A stretch of DNA of 6,587 bases from Spirochaetia bacterium (GCA_900769325.1 CAAGGF010000057.1:1-6587); one strand, 5' to 3'; counted from the first letter of the stretch, positions 1 through 6,367 are shown. Program-made: numbers and translations. Notes: generated by a model from the sequence alone, not told the origin.

Positions 1-69
1 AATGAAATTGTTAGAAAGCGAGGCTTCTTCCCACTGTTTTTCAAGCGATTTGTCTACATAAATTTTCAT
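1..69 (-). CDS. Rpn-family PD-(D/E)XK nuclease / putative transposase, N-terminal fragment
   Basis: Only the first 23 codons are in the window; the gene continues past the left edge. The peptide begins MKIYVDKSLEKQWEEASLSN and continues NFI. The pattern KSLE-QWEEASLSNNFI is the typical opening of the Rpn (recombination-promoting nuclease) / TIGR01784 putative transposase family, whose PD-(D/E)XK core would lie downstream. The start is supported by AGGAG at 76-80 (read on the minus strand), 6 nt before ATG. It matches the start of the remnant at 5835 (MNWYLQKSLEEQWKDAS), so the two are paralogues. E. coli Rpn proteins promote RecA-independent recombination; that role is family knowledge, not visible here. 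Whether the gene is intact cannot be judged from this fragment. Confidence 0.8.
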   Translation of the reverse strand, partial: MKIYVDKSLEKQWEEASLSNNFI

Positions 70-75
70 ATTATT

Positions 76-80
76 CTCCT
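76..80 (-). promoter_or_regulatory. Ribosome binding site of the left Rpn-family gene
   Basis: The minus strand reads AGGAG followed by 6 nt and ATG. It fixes the start of the truncated gene at position 69. The stretch between it and the conserved leader is very AT-rich and may hold the promoter, but no clean -35/-10 pair stands out. Confidence 0.7.
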
Positions 81-124
81 GTTTTTATATTTTTTCTTCA
101 TATATTTAAATATCCGAAAATTTT

Positions 125-176
125 CACTTTCGGCAAAAAAACGGGAAAAAAAGTTTAAAAATTTGTGATTTTTTTT
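125..176 (-). repeat. Conserved A/T-tract leader upstream of Rpn gene, copy 1
   Basis: Read on the minus strand, this 52-bp block has A8, then AAATTTTT, then two T7 runs, ending GCCGAAAGTG. It is the same sequence as 6541-6587 over 47 bases except one (CCC versus CCT), and a diverged version lies at 5736-5788. Two of the three copies precede an Rpn-family start codon and the third runs off the window. It is therefore probably a conserved 5' leader or promoter region, or an element end, rather than random AT-rich DNA. An inverted repeat (CCGAAA / TTTCGG, 114-119 and 128-133) overlaps its gene-proximal end. Confidence 0.75.
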
Positions 177-177
177 A

Positions 178-226
178 ACGGTTGTAAAGACCTATCAGTG
201 GGATTCCGAAACAAGTTCGGAATGAC
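178..226 (-). repeat. Palindromic REP-like repeat, type A, copy 1
   Basis: The unit is an 8-bp stem (ATTCCGAA / TTCGGAAT, 203-210 and 216-223) around a 5-nt loop, plus a tail that reads GATAGGTCTTTACAACCGT on the minus strand. The whole 49 bp is a perfect reverse complement of 5616-5664. The other copies (6368-6416, 6423-6471) share stem and tail with a few changes. It abuts the leader of the left Rpn gene directly. Confidence 0.85.
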
Positions 227-247
227 ATTTCGAAACACGTTCGGAAT
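227..247. repeat. Degenerate type A palindrome
   Basis: ATTTCGAA and TTCGGAAT around ACACG form the same stem-loop as the neighbouring copy with one mismatch. It follows immediately after the preceding unit and lacks the GGTCTTTACAACC tail. It looks like a partial, decaying copy. Further weak traces (GGAATGAC, AGAATGA) continue to about 297. Confidence 0.6.
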
Positions 248-249
248 GA

Positions 250-450
250 CGGAGGGAGTAGTTGGAATGACTGGAGTAATGAATAGATTCAGAATGATTT
301 TTTTTGTGGCAAGGATTGTAAGGGCTGGCAAAGCCAGTTCCAGAGCGAAGCGAAGGAATGGAACGATAGTGGAACCCTGAAAAGCCTGATTTTTGGTTGC
401 TTTGATTCCTGAGCCTTGCGAAGGAGGCGAAGCAAGTAAAAAGCCACCCA
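250..450. other. Non-coding intergenic stretch with small hairpins, possible dispersed repeat
   Basis: I see no credible gene in this stretch. Open frames crossing it on both strands are built from repeat sequence and lack a ribosome binding site. It contains a hairpin CTGGC-AAA-GCCAG (325-337), an imperfect pair GTTCCA / TGGAAC (337-342, 359-364) and a CTTGC / GCAAG pair (415-419, 432-436). It is more GC-rich than the flanking DNA and has repeated GCGAAG-type words. Its hairpin-rich character suggests a dispersed intergenic element of this genome, but only one copy is in the window. Confidence 0.4.
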
Positions 451-469
451 AATTATGAAAACTATATTT

Positions 470-486
470 TTTAAGAAAATCTTAAA
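470..486. promoter_or_regulatory. Inverted repeat upstream of pullulanase, candidate operator
   Basis: TTTAAGA, a 3-nt AAA spacer and TCTTAAA form a perfect 7-bp inverted repeat 36 bp upstream of the pullulanase ATG. An AT-rich TTATATAAA at 498-506 could be a -10 region, which would put the repeat over the -35 position. No good -35 is visible. Binding by a regulator is inference; an AT-rich palindrome of this size can also arise by chance. Confidence 0.35.
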
Positions 487-522
487 GGCTTATGTCTTTA
501 TATAAAAATTGTGGAGGATTAA

Positions 523-3054
523 ATGAAAAAAAATCTTTTCAAATTCGGATTAGCAATGATTTTTACATTATTGGGCGGGTGTTTTATAAGCTGTTCAAAT
601 GGTTCTGGTTCTTCTTCAGATGAATGTAAAATTACCGTTTCGGTTGTAAATGCACCTAGTAGTATCGAAACATGTACTTTTTGGTCATGGGAAGATGGTG
701 GCGGAAATTATACGGGTTCTAACTGGAATACAGACCGAGCTGTTATGACAAAATCAACGGAAGACAATATCGTAATATGGTCATATACTTATGCTGTAAA
801 ATCAAATTCGGGTGTAGGTGTTGTATTTGTAAATAAAACAACTGATTCAATAAGATTTCCAGCTGATGGTGATGATTTAATAATTCCAGCTTCAGAGATT
901 TATAACGGTGCAAAATTATATATATCTTGGGGCGACAAAACAGTTTATAAAAGTGCAGCAGAATGTTCTGGTTTACAAAGTGCAGAAGTAACTAGTAATG
1001 ATGCAAAAACTGTTACCCTAAAAATTTTCAATGCCACTTCTGCAAGCAAATCTGATTTTACAGTACAAGATAGAGACGGAAACCCTGTTTCTATCGAGGA
1101 TGTAACTCTAAGTAGTTCTTCTGGAACAATTACTCTTGGTTCTGAAGCAGATTTAAATAAACTTCCGTATTCCATAACTTTTGGAGAAAAAACAGTAACT
1201 GCTTCTCTTTCCCTTGTTCTCATAGATGATGTTTATGATGCTACTTCAATTACTGATTTTGGAGTTACCCTTAATAATGAAAATTCTGCAACTTTTAAAA
1301 CTTGGGCTCCACTTGCAAAAAATGTAAAACTCGTATTATATTCTGATTCTGATGCAAAAAATAAAGTCAGTGAAAAAGATATGCAAATTGACCTGAACGG
1401 TAACGGCGTATGGATTTATAGTGGAAGTTATGATGATGCAAAATATTATCAATATTACATTGAAAATCCTTCATCAGCAAATTATGTTTCTGATATATGG
1501 CATACAATCGCAGGTCCAGATTCCAAAACATCTAAAATTGCAGAAATTAATGAGCCTTCTACAAAACCTGCTGACTGGGAAGAAAATTATACAAATCCAT
1601 GGAAAGGAACTTCTTACAGTGAAGCAGTAATTTATGAAATGCATATTCGTGACTGGAGCCGTGCTGCTGTAACAGATTCAACTGGAAAATTCCTTGACAT
1701 TGCAAATTCAACTAAAATTATCGACCATTTAAAAGATTTGGGAATTACACATGTTCAGATTCTTCCGATGTTCGATTATGCACAGAAAAATGATGACCCG
1801 AACTACAACTGGGGTTACAATCCGTATCATTATAATGTTCCTGAAGGACGCTATGTAACAAAAGATTATACGGATGGCTCTCAAGCAGTAAAAGAAATGC
1901 GAACTATGATAAAAGCACTTCACGAAGCTGGAATTGCAGTAAATATGGATGTCGTTTACAATCACACATCAGGAACAGGAAGCAGTTCTCTTTATGATAT
2001 GACAGTCCCGAAGTATTTCTATTGGATGGATAATAATGCATATATGAACTATTCTGGCTGTGGAAATGCTATAAATCTTGATCGAAAAATGGTTCGTAAA
2101 TATGTAATTGATTCACTCAGACATTGGATGCTTGACTATCATATCAATGGCTTCCGGTTTGATTTAATGGGAATTCACAGTAAAGAAGCTATGAAAGAAA
2201 TTTACGAGGCACTTTCAGCCATCGACTCTAACGTAATGGTTTACGGAGAGCCTTGGACTGGTGGCGATAAGCCAGCTAATACTTGTAATTCAGCAATTAC
2301 AGCAGGTTCTTATGGAGTCGGAGCATTTGACGATGATTTCCGCGATGCCATAAAAGGTGCTGAATTCGGCGGTTTTAAGAAAGGTCAGGTTCAGGGAACT
2401 TATAATGACAAAGGAATTACGTCCGGACTTAAAGGACTTTCAGGAAATAACAAGAGGAATGAAACAGGGATTCCTGCACTTGCACTGCACTATGTAGAGT
2501 GTCATGATAACTATACCCTTTTTGACAAACTTGCGATGAGCTATCTTAAAAAAACTACATATTCTGGTGATTTATTTGCGGCACTTGGAGAAAAAGGACT
2601 TGCTGCCGTAAAAGCACAGAATAAACTGGCGGCCGCTTATGTATTCCTTTCACAAGGTACTGCATTCATGAACGGCGGACAGGAATTCTTGCGTACCAAG
2701 AAAGGAAACGAAAATAGTTATCAGTCTGGCGATACGATAAATGCAATCGACCTTTCTTTTAAGGAAACATATTCCGATGTATACAATGTCTACAAAGGAC
2801 TTATTGCACTTCGTAAAGCTAATCCATCTGCATTCGGTTCAAATACAGGTGCAAAAGCAGAAACTGTTTCAAAAGGCGTAACAAAATACACGACAGGCGA
2901 CTTCCTTGTTTACTTTAATGCAACGGATGCTGAAGTTTCTGTTTCTTCTGACGGTTATACAAAAGTTATTGACGTATCAACCGGTACACCTGCAGAAAGT
3001 AATGCAGTTCCTTCAAAAGTTCCTGCAAAATCGTTTGTAATTCTTAAAAAATAG
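523..3054 (+). CDS. pulA: Secreted lipoprotein pullulanase, type I (GH13_14-like)
   Basis: Predicted to hydrolyse alpha-1,6 branch links of pullulan, starch or glycogen at the cell surface. The 843-residue protein starts with a Lys-rich, hydrophobic signal peptide. Two cysteines could be lipidated: C20 (LLGGC) or C24 (FISC), followed by a Ser/Gly linker. Residues about 36-145 form an aromatic-rich module (W54, W56, W68, W86) that looks like a starch-binding domain. About 245-340 is CBM48-like (WAP at 261-263), and about 355-765 is the GH13 barrel. All hallmarks are present: YNWGYNP (428-434), DVVYNHT (476-482), GFRFD with nucleophile D547, YGEPW with acid/base E576, and ECHDN with D662. A C-terminal beta domain ends the protein. 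Start choice: GGAGG at 513-517, 5 nt before ATG. It is transcribed alone, with a terminator right after it. Confidence 0.95.
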   Translation: MKKNLFKFGLAMIFTLLGGCFISCSNGSGSSSDECKITVSVVNAPSSIETCTFWSWEDGGGNYTGSNWNTDRAVMTKSTEDNIVIWSYTYAVKSNSGVGVVFVNKTTDSIRFPADGDDLIIPASEIYNGAKLYISWGDKTVYKSAAECSGLQSAEVTSNDAKTVTLKIFNATSASKSDFTVQDRDGNPVSIEDVTLSSSSGTITLGSEADLNKLPYSITFGEKTVTASLSLVLIDDVYDATSITDFGVTLNNENSATFKTWAPLAKNVKLVLYSDSDAKNKVSEKDMQIDLNGNGVWIYSGSYDDAKYYQYYIENPSSANYVSDIWHTIAGPDSKTSKIAEINEPSTKPADWEENYTNPWKGTSYSEAVIYEMHIRDWSRAAVTDSTGKFLDIANSTKIIDHLKDLGITHVQILPMFDYAQKNDDPNYNWGYNPYHYNVPEGRYVTKDYTDGSQAVKEMRTMIKALHEAGIAVNMDVVYNHTSGTGSSSLYDMTVPKYFYWMDNNAYMNYSGCGNAINLDRKMVRKYVIDSLRHWMLDYHINGFRFDLMGIHSKEAMKEIYEALSAIDSNVMVYGEPWTGGDKPANTCNSAITAGSYGVGAFDDDFRDAIKGAEFGGFKKGQVQGTYNDKGITSGLKGLSGNNKRNETGIPALALHYVECHDNYTLFDKLAMSYLKKTTYSGDLFAALGEKGLAAVKAQNKLAAAYVFLSQGTAFMNGGQEFLRTKKGNENSYQSGDTINAIDLSFKETYSDVYNVYKGLIALRKANPSAFGSNTGAKAETVSKGVTKYTTGDFLVYFNATDAEVSVSSDGYTKVIDVSTGTPAESNAVPSKVPAKSFVILKK

Positions 3055-3076
3055 TTTTTCTTCTATTTAATACTAC

Positions 3077-3115
3077 AATCCCTTGCAGAATTTAAAATCT
3101 GTGAGGGATTTTTTT
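3077..3115 (+). terminator. Rho-independent terminator of the pullulanase gene
   Basis: Arms AATCCCTTGCAGA (3077-3089) and TCTGTGAGGGATT (3098-3110) pair over 13 bp with two G-T wobbles around an 8-nt loop, followed by a T run to 3115. It begins 22 nt after the stop codon and separates the pullulanase from the next gene's promoter. Confidence 0.92.
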
Positions 3116-3158
3116 GTGCAAAAACGAGAAAAAAAGTGTTATATAGAAATAAATTTGT

Positions 3159-3186
3159 TTTACATTATTTAAAAATAGTGTATAAT
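3159..3186 (+). promoter_or_regulatory. Sigma-70-type promoter of the phosphofructokinase gene
   Basis: TTTACA (3159-3164, five of six consensus bases) and a perfect TATAAT (3181-3186) are separated by 16 bp. Transcription would start near 3193, giving a leader of about 30 nt with AAGGAG at 3211-3216. Together with the terminator upstream, it indicates independent transcription of this gene. Confidence 0.8.
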
Positions 3187-3221
3187 ATTGTGTATTTTGA
3201 TTTTATGCTGAAGGAGTTTCT

Positions 3222-4598
3222 ATGTCTTCTGAAAATAAAAAATTTGATTTTACTATCGAAAATCTTGGTGAATGCAAAATCAAATCGCCTATAGAACTTT
3301 CTACTGTTGTCGGAAACGGCACTGCAAATTATGTTCAGGATTCTTCTTTTGTAAGAACAGCTGTAAATGTTTATGATACTTCAAAAAACGACCCGCTTGA
3401 TTCTTCAAACCTTATGCAAAAAGCAGGTCCGCGTGAATATATTTATTTCTCTCCAAACGAAGTAAAAGCAGGTATCTGTACTTGCGGTGGTCTCTGTCCT
3501 GGTTTAAACGATGTAATTCGGGCTGTTGTCCGCTGCCTCTGGAATCGTTACGGTGTCCGCGACATTCAGGGCTTTCAGTTCGGGTACAAAGGTTTCTTCA
3601 AAGATGAAAATTATCCTACAATTCCTTTAAATCCAGAAAATGTCGATGAAATTCACAAAATCGGCGGTTCATATCTTGGCACAAGTCGCGGCGGCGGAAT
3701 GCGCACAAAAGATATCGTAGACACTCTTCAGGAAAAAGGCATCAATATGCTTTTCGTAATCGGCGGTGACGGAACTCAGCACGGTGCTCTTGCAATTTCA
3801 GAAGAAGTTGAAAAACGCGGTTACAAATGTTCAGTAATCGGTATTCCAAAAACTGTCGACAACGATTTTCTTTTTATCGACCGCTCGTTCGGGTTTGAAA
3901 CAGCAGTTCAGCAGGCAAAAGATGCAGTCGCTTCAATTCACATGGAAGCCCGCTCGCAAATTAACGGAATCGGTCTTGTAAAACTTATGGGTCGTGAATC
4001 TGGATTTATCGCAACTGCAGCCGCTCTTGCAAGTCATGAATGCAATTTCTGTTTAATTCCAGAAGTTCCTTTTGAAATGGAAGGTCCAAACGGTTTCCTT
4101 TCTCATCTTGAAAAACGACTTGAAAAACGCCATCACGCAGTAATCATCGTTGCAGAAGGTGCCGGTCAGGAACTTTTAACAAAAACAAATCAGACTGACG
4201 CTTCTGGAAACATAAAACTTGCAGACATTGGAGTTTTCCTTAGAGATCAAATAAACGCTTACTTTAAAAAGAAAAATATTGAAATCAACTTAAAATACAT
4301 TGATCCGGGCTATCAGATTCGTGCCGCTGTTACAACAGCAAGTGATTCAATTTACTGCGAGCGTTTAGGAAACAATGCAGTTCATGCGGCAATGGCTGGA
4401 AAAACTAAAATGGTTGTCGGGCTTGTTCATGAAAAATTTGTTCACATCCCAATAAACATGGTAATCGCTTCAAGAAATGTCGTTGATCCTGAAGGAGCAT
4501 TGTGGCGCGATACTCTCGATGCAACAAGCCAGCCAATTTTAATGGTAAACGACATTCAGGCTGCAAAAGAAAAAATGCTTAAAAACTGCAAACGCTAA
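3222..4598 (+). CDS. pfkA: 6-phosphofructokinase, long spirochaete/plant/trypanosome-type PfkA family
   Basis: Phosphorylates fructose 6-phosphate to fructose 1,6-bisphosphate in glycolysis, in the cytoplasm. The 458-residue length and roughly 80-residue N-terminal extension fit the long PFK group rather than the ~320-residue E. coli type. Visible motifs are CTCGGLCPGLNDVIR (86-100, phosphate-binding loop), GGDGT (181-185), PKTVDND (209-215, with D213 matching the catalytic Asp of TIDND), MGRESGF (256-262) and YIDPGYQIRA (359-368). Gly after GGD is the ATP-type residue (PPi enzymes usually carry Asp), while Lys in PKTVDND occurs in PPi enzymes and also in trypanosome and plant ATP enzymes. 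I favour ATP as donor, but homologous spirochaete proteins are often labelled PPi-dependent. Start: AAGGAG 5 nt before ATG. Confidence 0.93.
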   Translation: MSSENKKFDFTIENLGECKIKSPIELSTVVGNGTANYVQDSSFVRTAVNVYDTSKNDPLDSSNLMQKAGPREYIYFSPNEVKAGICTCGGLCPGLNDVIRAVVRCLWNRYGVRDIQGFQFGYKGFFKDENYPTIPLNPENVDEIHKIGGSYLGTSRGGGMRTKDIVDTLQEKGINMLFVIGGDGTQHGALAISEEVEKRGYKCSVIGIPKTVDNDFLFIDRSFGFETAVQQAKDAVASIHMEARSQINGIGLVKLMGRESGFIATAAALASHECNFCLIPEVPFEMEGPNGFLSHLEKRLEKRHHAVIIVAEGAGQELLTKTNQTDASGNIKLADIGVFLRDQINAYFKKKNIEINLKYIDPGYQIRAAVTTASDSIYCERLGNNAVHAAMAGKTKMVVGLVHEKFVHIPINMVIASRNVVDPEGALWRDTLDATSQPILMVNDIQAAKEKMLKNCKR

Positions 4599-4622
4599 TA
4601 ATTATTCGTTTATAAAAAGAAT

Positions 4623-5537
4623 TTAAATCCCTTTGTCCTGGAGAATGTTTCCCGGAGAAAGGGATTTTGCATTTAACGAAGCACATTCCGTTCCTTTTTT
4701 AAGGGATTTTTCAATGTCCTGAGAATTAAGAAATTCGTATAGGAAACCTGAATTAAAACTGTCTCCGCACGCTGTCGTGTTCACGGTTTCAATTTTTTGG
4801 GAAGGACATTCTGTAAATTTTCCGTTTGCAGCTGCGAAAGTTGAATCTTTTCCGCGGGTTACGATGAAAATATTTTTATACTGGAGCGACTTTTCAATGA
4901 CGGACGATTTTAATTCTTCTTGAGAGAGAAGTTTTTTCTGTGAAAAAGTGCCTGAGAATTCAGATTCGTTGATTTTTATAATTTCAGGAACGCAATTTTC
5001 CAAAACCTGAACAAGAGATGAGCCCCAGAAATCTGCAAGAAGAATTTTCCCGGCTTTTTTTATGATTTTGCAAAGTTTTAAAACAATTGAATCAGACCAG
5101 AACGAACTTTTGCTCCCAGAAAAAAGAACTGCGTCAAATGTGGGAAGATTTTTTTCAAAAAACGCAAGAAATTCTTCTTCAGTATTTTTTGAGCCTTTTT
5201 TATATTCTGAATTGACGATTAATTCTGTCGTTGTTTTATTTTTTGAATCGAGCAAAGTCCAGCATTCCCTTACTTCACCCGGAATCAAAAACGGAATTAT
5301 ATTTAAATCTGAATTTTTTAAAAGATTTATAAATCGCTCTGAATTTTCTTTTCCGAGCGGACAAATGACCGATGAAATTCCATTTTGAATCTGATTTAGA
5401 ACGCGACAGGAATTTACAGCCTTTCCGCTTGCATCTTCCCGAAATTTTTTTGCACGGTTTACATCACAAAGCTGAAAATCATCAAAAACAACAGTCCGCT
5501 GAATGGCAGGATTTAAACACAAACAAAGAATTTTCAT
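4623..5537 (-). CDS. PfkB-family sugar-phosphate kinase, divergent 1-phosphofructokinase/tagatose-6-phosphate kinase type
   Basis: A 304-residue cytoplasmic kinase, the normal length for the FruK/LacC group. The N-terminus (LCLNPAIQRTVVF, then VNRAKKFREDASGKAVNSCRV) and the C-terminal NTTACGDSFNSGF (253-265, catalytic base D259) place it in the PfkB superfamily, and IIKINESEF (186-194) and VTRGKDS (226-232) match the other nucleotide-side motifs. Two substrate-side positions deviate: the family's NPA-x-D has Gln at residue 13, and GGKG is SGKA at 37-40. The usual SGSLP is SGSKS. The catalytic apparatus looks intact but the sugar specificity is unclear, so I give no gene symbol. It is convergent with the phosphofructokinase gene, leaving 24 bp between stops. 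The SD-like GAGG lies only 1 nt from ATG, which is unusually close, but an in-frame TGA two codons upstream and the conserved N-terminus fix the start. Confidence 0.85.
   Translation of the reverse strand: MKILCLCLNPAIQRTVVFDDFQLCDVNRAKKFREDASGKAVNSCRVLNQIQNGISSVICPLGKENSERFINLLKNSDLNIIPFLIPGEVRECWTLLDSKNKTTTELIVNSEYKKGSKNTEEEFLAFFEKNLPTFDAVLFSGSKSSFWSDSIVLKLCKIIKKAGKILLADFWGSSLVQVLENCVPEIIKINESEFSGTFSQKKLLSQEELKSSVIEKSLQYKNIFIVTRGKDSTFAAANGKFTECPSQKIETVNTTACGDSFNSGFLYEFLNSQDIEKSLKKGTECASLNAKSLSPGNILQDKGI
4625..4667. terminator. Candidate bidirectional terminator inside the 3' end of the PfkB kinase gene
   Basis: AAATCCCTTT (4625-4634) and AAAGGGATTT (4658-4667) form a perfect 10-bp stem. 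The 23-nt interior can pair further (GGAGA / TTTCC). The plus strand follows with TTTTG; the minus strand follows with AAATTC and a T5 run. It sits between two convergent genes and covers the kinase's last codons and stop. The T tracts are weak, so efficiency is uncertain. Confidence 0.6.
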
Positions 5538-5582
5538 TCCTCAATTTTACCCGCAAATACTTTTTATGTCCACGCTTCCCAA

Positions 5583-5597
5583 AACATTTAAAATGTT
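5583..5597. promoter_or_regulatory. Palindrome upstream of the PfkB kinase, possible operator
   Basis: AACATTT and AAATGTT are perfectly inverted around a single A, ending about 45 bp before the kinase start codon (minus strand). The position suits an operator, but no convincing promoter could be placed and the sequence is simple, so the call is weak. Confidence 0.3.
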
Positions 5598-5615
5598 GAA
5601 GAAACTGGCTCCTCC

Positions 5616-5664
5616 GTCATTCCGAACTTGTTTCGGAATCCCACTGATAGGTCTTTACAACCGT
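5616..5664 (+). repeat. Palindromic REP-like repeat, type A, copy 2
   Basis: Stem ATTCCGAA (5619-5626) / TTCGGAAT (5632-5639) with loop CTTGT, then the tail GATAGGTCTTTACAACCGT (5646-5664). It is the exact reverse complement of 178-226 across all 49 bp. It starts the composite block (type A, type B, leader) that precedes the Rpn remnant. Confidence 0.88.
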
Positions 5665-5670
5665 CAGAGA

Positions 5671-5695
5671 GATGCTGAAACGAGTTCAGCATGAC
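5671..5695 (+). repeat. Palindromic repeat, type B, copy 1
   Basis: ATGCTGAA (5672-5679) and TTCAGCAT (5685-5692) form an 8-bp stem around ACGAG, followed by GAC. It has the same architecture as type A (8-bp stem, 5-nt loop, GAC flank) with a different stem sequence, so both may belong to one wider family. A decayed copy lies at 6478-6502. Confidence 0.75.
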
Positions 5696-5735
5696 ACACA
5701 GCACTACCGCCAGCTTGTCATCCAAAACACAAACC

Positions 5736-5788
5736 AAAAAAAATTCACAAATTTTTAAACTTTTTTCCTCGTTTTCCTGCCGAAAGTG
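5736..5788 (+). repeat. Conserved A/T-tract leader upstream of Rpn remnant, copy 2
   Basis: The block has the same order of A/T runs as the other two copies and ends with TGCCGAAAGTG. It has several substitutions and small indels, as expected beside a decayed gene. A short inverted repeat AAAGT-GCA-ACTTT (5783-5795) lies at the position of the CCGAAA/TTTCGG pair in copy 1. About 46 bp follow before the remnant's start codon. Confidence 0.72.
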
Positions 5789-5834
5789 CAACTTTAACGC
5801 ATATATATATTATGAGGGGGAAAACGGAGGAAAA

Positions 5835-6342
5835 ATGAACTGGTATCTTCAAAAATCGCTGGAAGAGCAGTGGAAAGACGCCTCTGAACGACGGAACTGT
5901 AAAAGTCTTTTGTAACGCCCGAAAATATGATAAAATGCCAACAGAAAGGCTCAGGACTTTTTTCAGATATCTTCTTGAAAACAAAACCGACAATTCAAGT
6001 TTTGCAAAATCGCTTGAGGAAAAAGTCATGCGTGCCAAAATCCCCGCCGAACAATGGAGGACACAGATGACTTTAGAGCAGGAAATGTATTTTATCAAAA
6101 AACACGCCCGCGAAGACGGCTATGCAGAAGGCTACAGAGTCGCCGTCGCAGAAAAAGAAGAAGCAGTTAAGGAAGCCTTGAAAGAAAAAGAAAAAGCAGT
6201 AAACGAAGCCTTGCAAGAGAAAGAACAGGCAGTAAACGAAGAAAAGCTGGAGAACGCCAGAAAACTTAAAGACTTCGGAGTTTCTGAGGAAATTATTTCA
6301 AAATGCACAGGTCTTTCATTGCAGCAGGTTCAGGAGCTGTAG
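5835..6342 (+). pseudogene. Rpn-family nuclease/transposase remnant lacking its catalytic core
   Basis: GGAGG (5826-5830) precedes ATG at 5835. The first 17 codons (MNWYLQKSLEEQWKDAS) match the start of the Rpn family and the gene at the left edge, but this frame stops at 5913-5915. From about 5884 a second frame (+1) carries the C-terminal half of the same family: LNDGTVKVFCNARKYDK, then LRTFFRYLLENKT, WRTQMTLEQEMYFIKKHARE, a Lys/Glu-rich repeat region, and the small terminal helical motif FGVSEEIISKCTGLSLQQVQ. The PD-(D/E)XK core between them is missing, probably around 150 codons or more judging by family length, with the junction near 5878-5892 and out of frame. The ATG at 5935 has no ribosome binding site, so a functional product is unlikely. 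The TAG stop runs into a repeat tail. Confidence 0.82.
6151..6249 (+). repeat. Three tandem 33-bp repeats in the Rpn remnant
   Basis: Units 6151-6183, 6184-6216 and 6217-6249 encode EKEEAVKEALK, EKEKAVNEALQ and EKEQAVNEEKL. They form a charged helical, probably coiled-coil, stretch between the body and the terminal motif. Copies 2 and 3 share GCAGTAAACGAAG, so they probably arose by slippage or unequal crossing-over. Confidence 0.8.
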
Positions 6343-6360
6343 ATAGGTCTTTTACAACCG
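6342..6360 (+). repeat. Isolated tail of a type A repeat
   Basis: GATAGGTCTTTTACAACCG is the type A tail with one extra T and without its palindrome. It begins at the last base of the remnant's TAG stop codon, so the end of the Rpn frame and the repeat are directly joined. Confidence 0.7.
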
Positions 6361-6367
6361 ACAACCC

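Noticed and set aside
155..451. 98-codon open frame on the minus strand and overlapping 71-codon frame on the plus strand
   Set aside because: The translations come from the palindromic repeat and the hairpin-rich intergenic stretch, as in VIPNVFRNVIPNLFRNP. No ribosome binding site or domain is present.
945..1965. Minus-strand open frames at 945-1223 and 1729-1965 and a plus-strand frame at 1421-1630
   Set aside because: They are shadows inside the pullulanase gene, whose domains and catalytic motifs are continuous across these stretches.
523..4598. Pullulanase and phosphofructokinase as one operon
   Set aside because: A strong terminator (3077-3115) and a separate promoter (3159-3186) lie between them.
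5588..5791. 67-codon minus-strand frame and overlapping small plus-strand frames
   Set aside because: They are translations of the type A and B palindromes and the leader; peptides of this kind are typical of repeat DNA, not genes.
5935..6342. Independent 135-residue gene starting at the internal ATG
   Set aside because: There is no ribosome binding site before 5935, and family homology extends upstream of that ATG in the same frame (to about 5884), so it is the tail of a broken gene.
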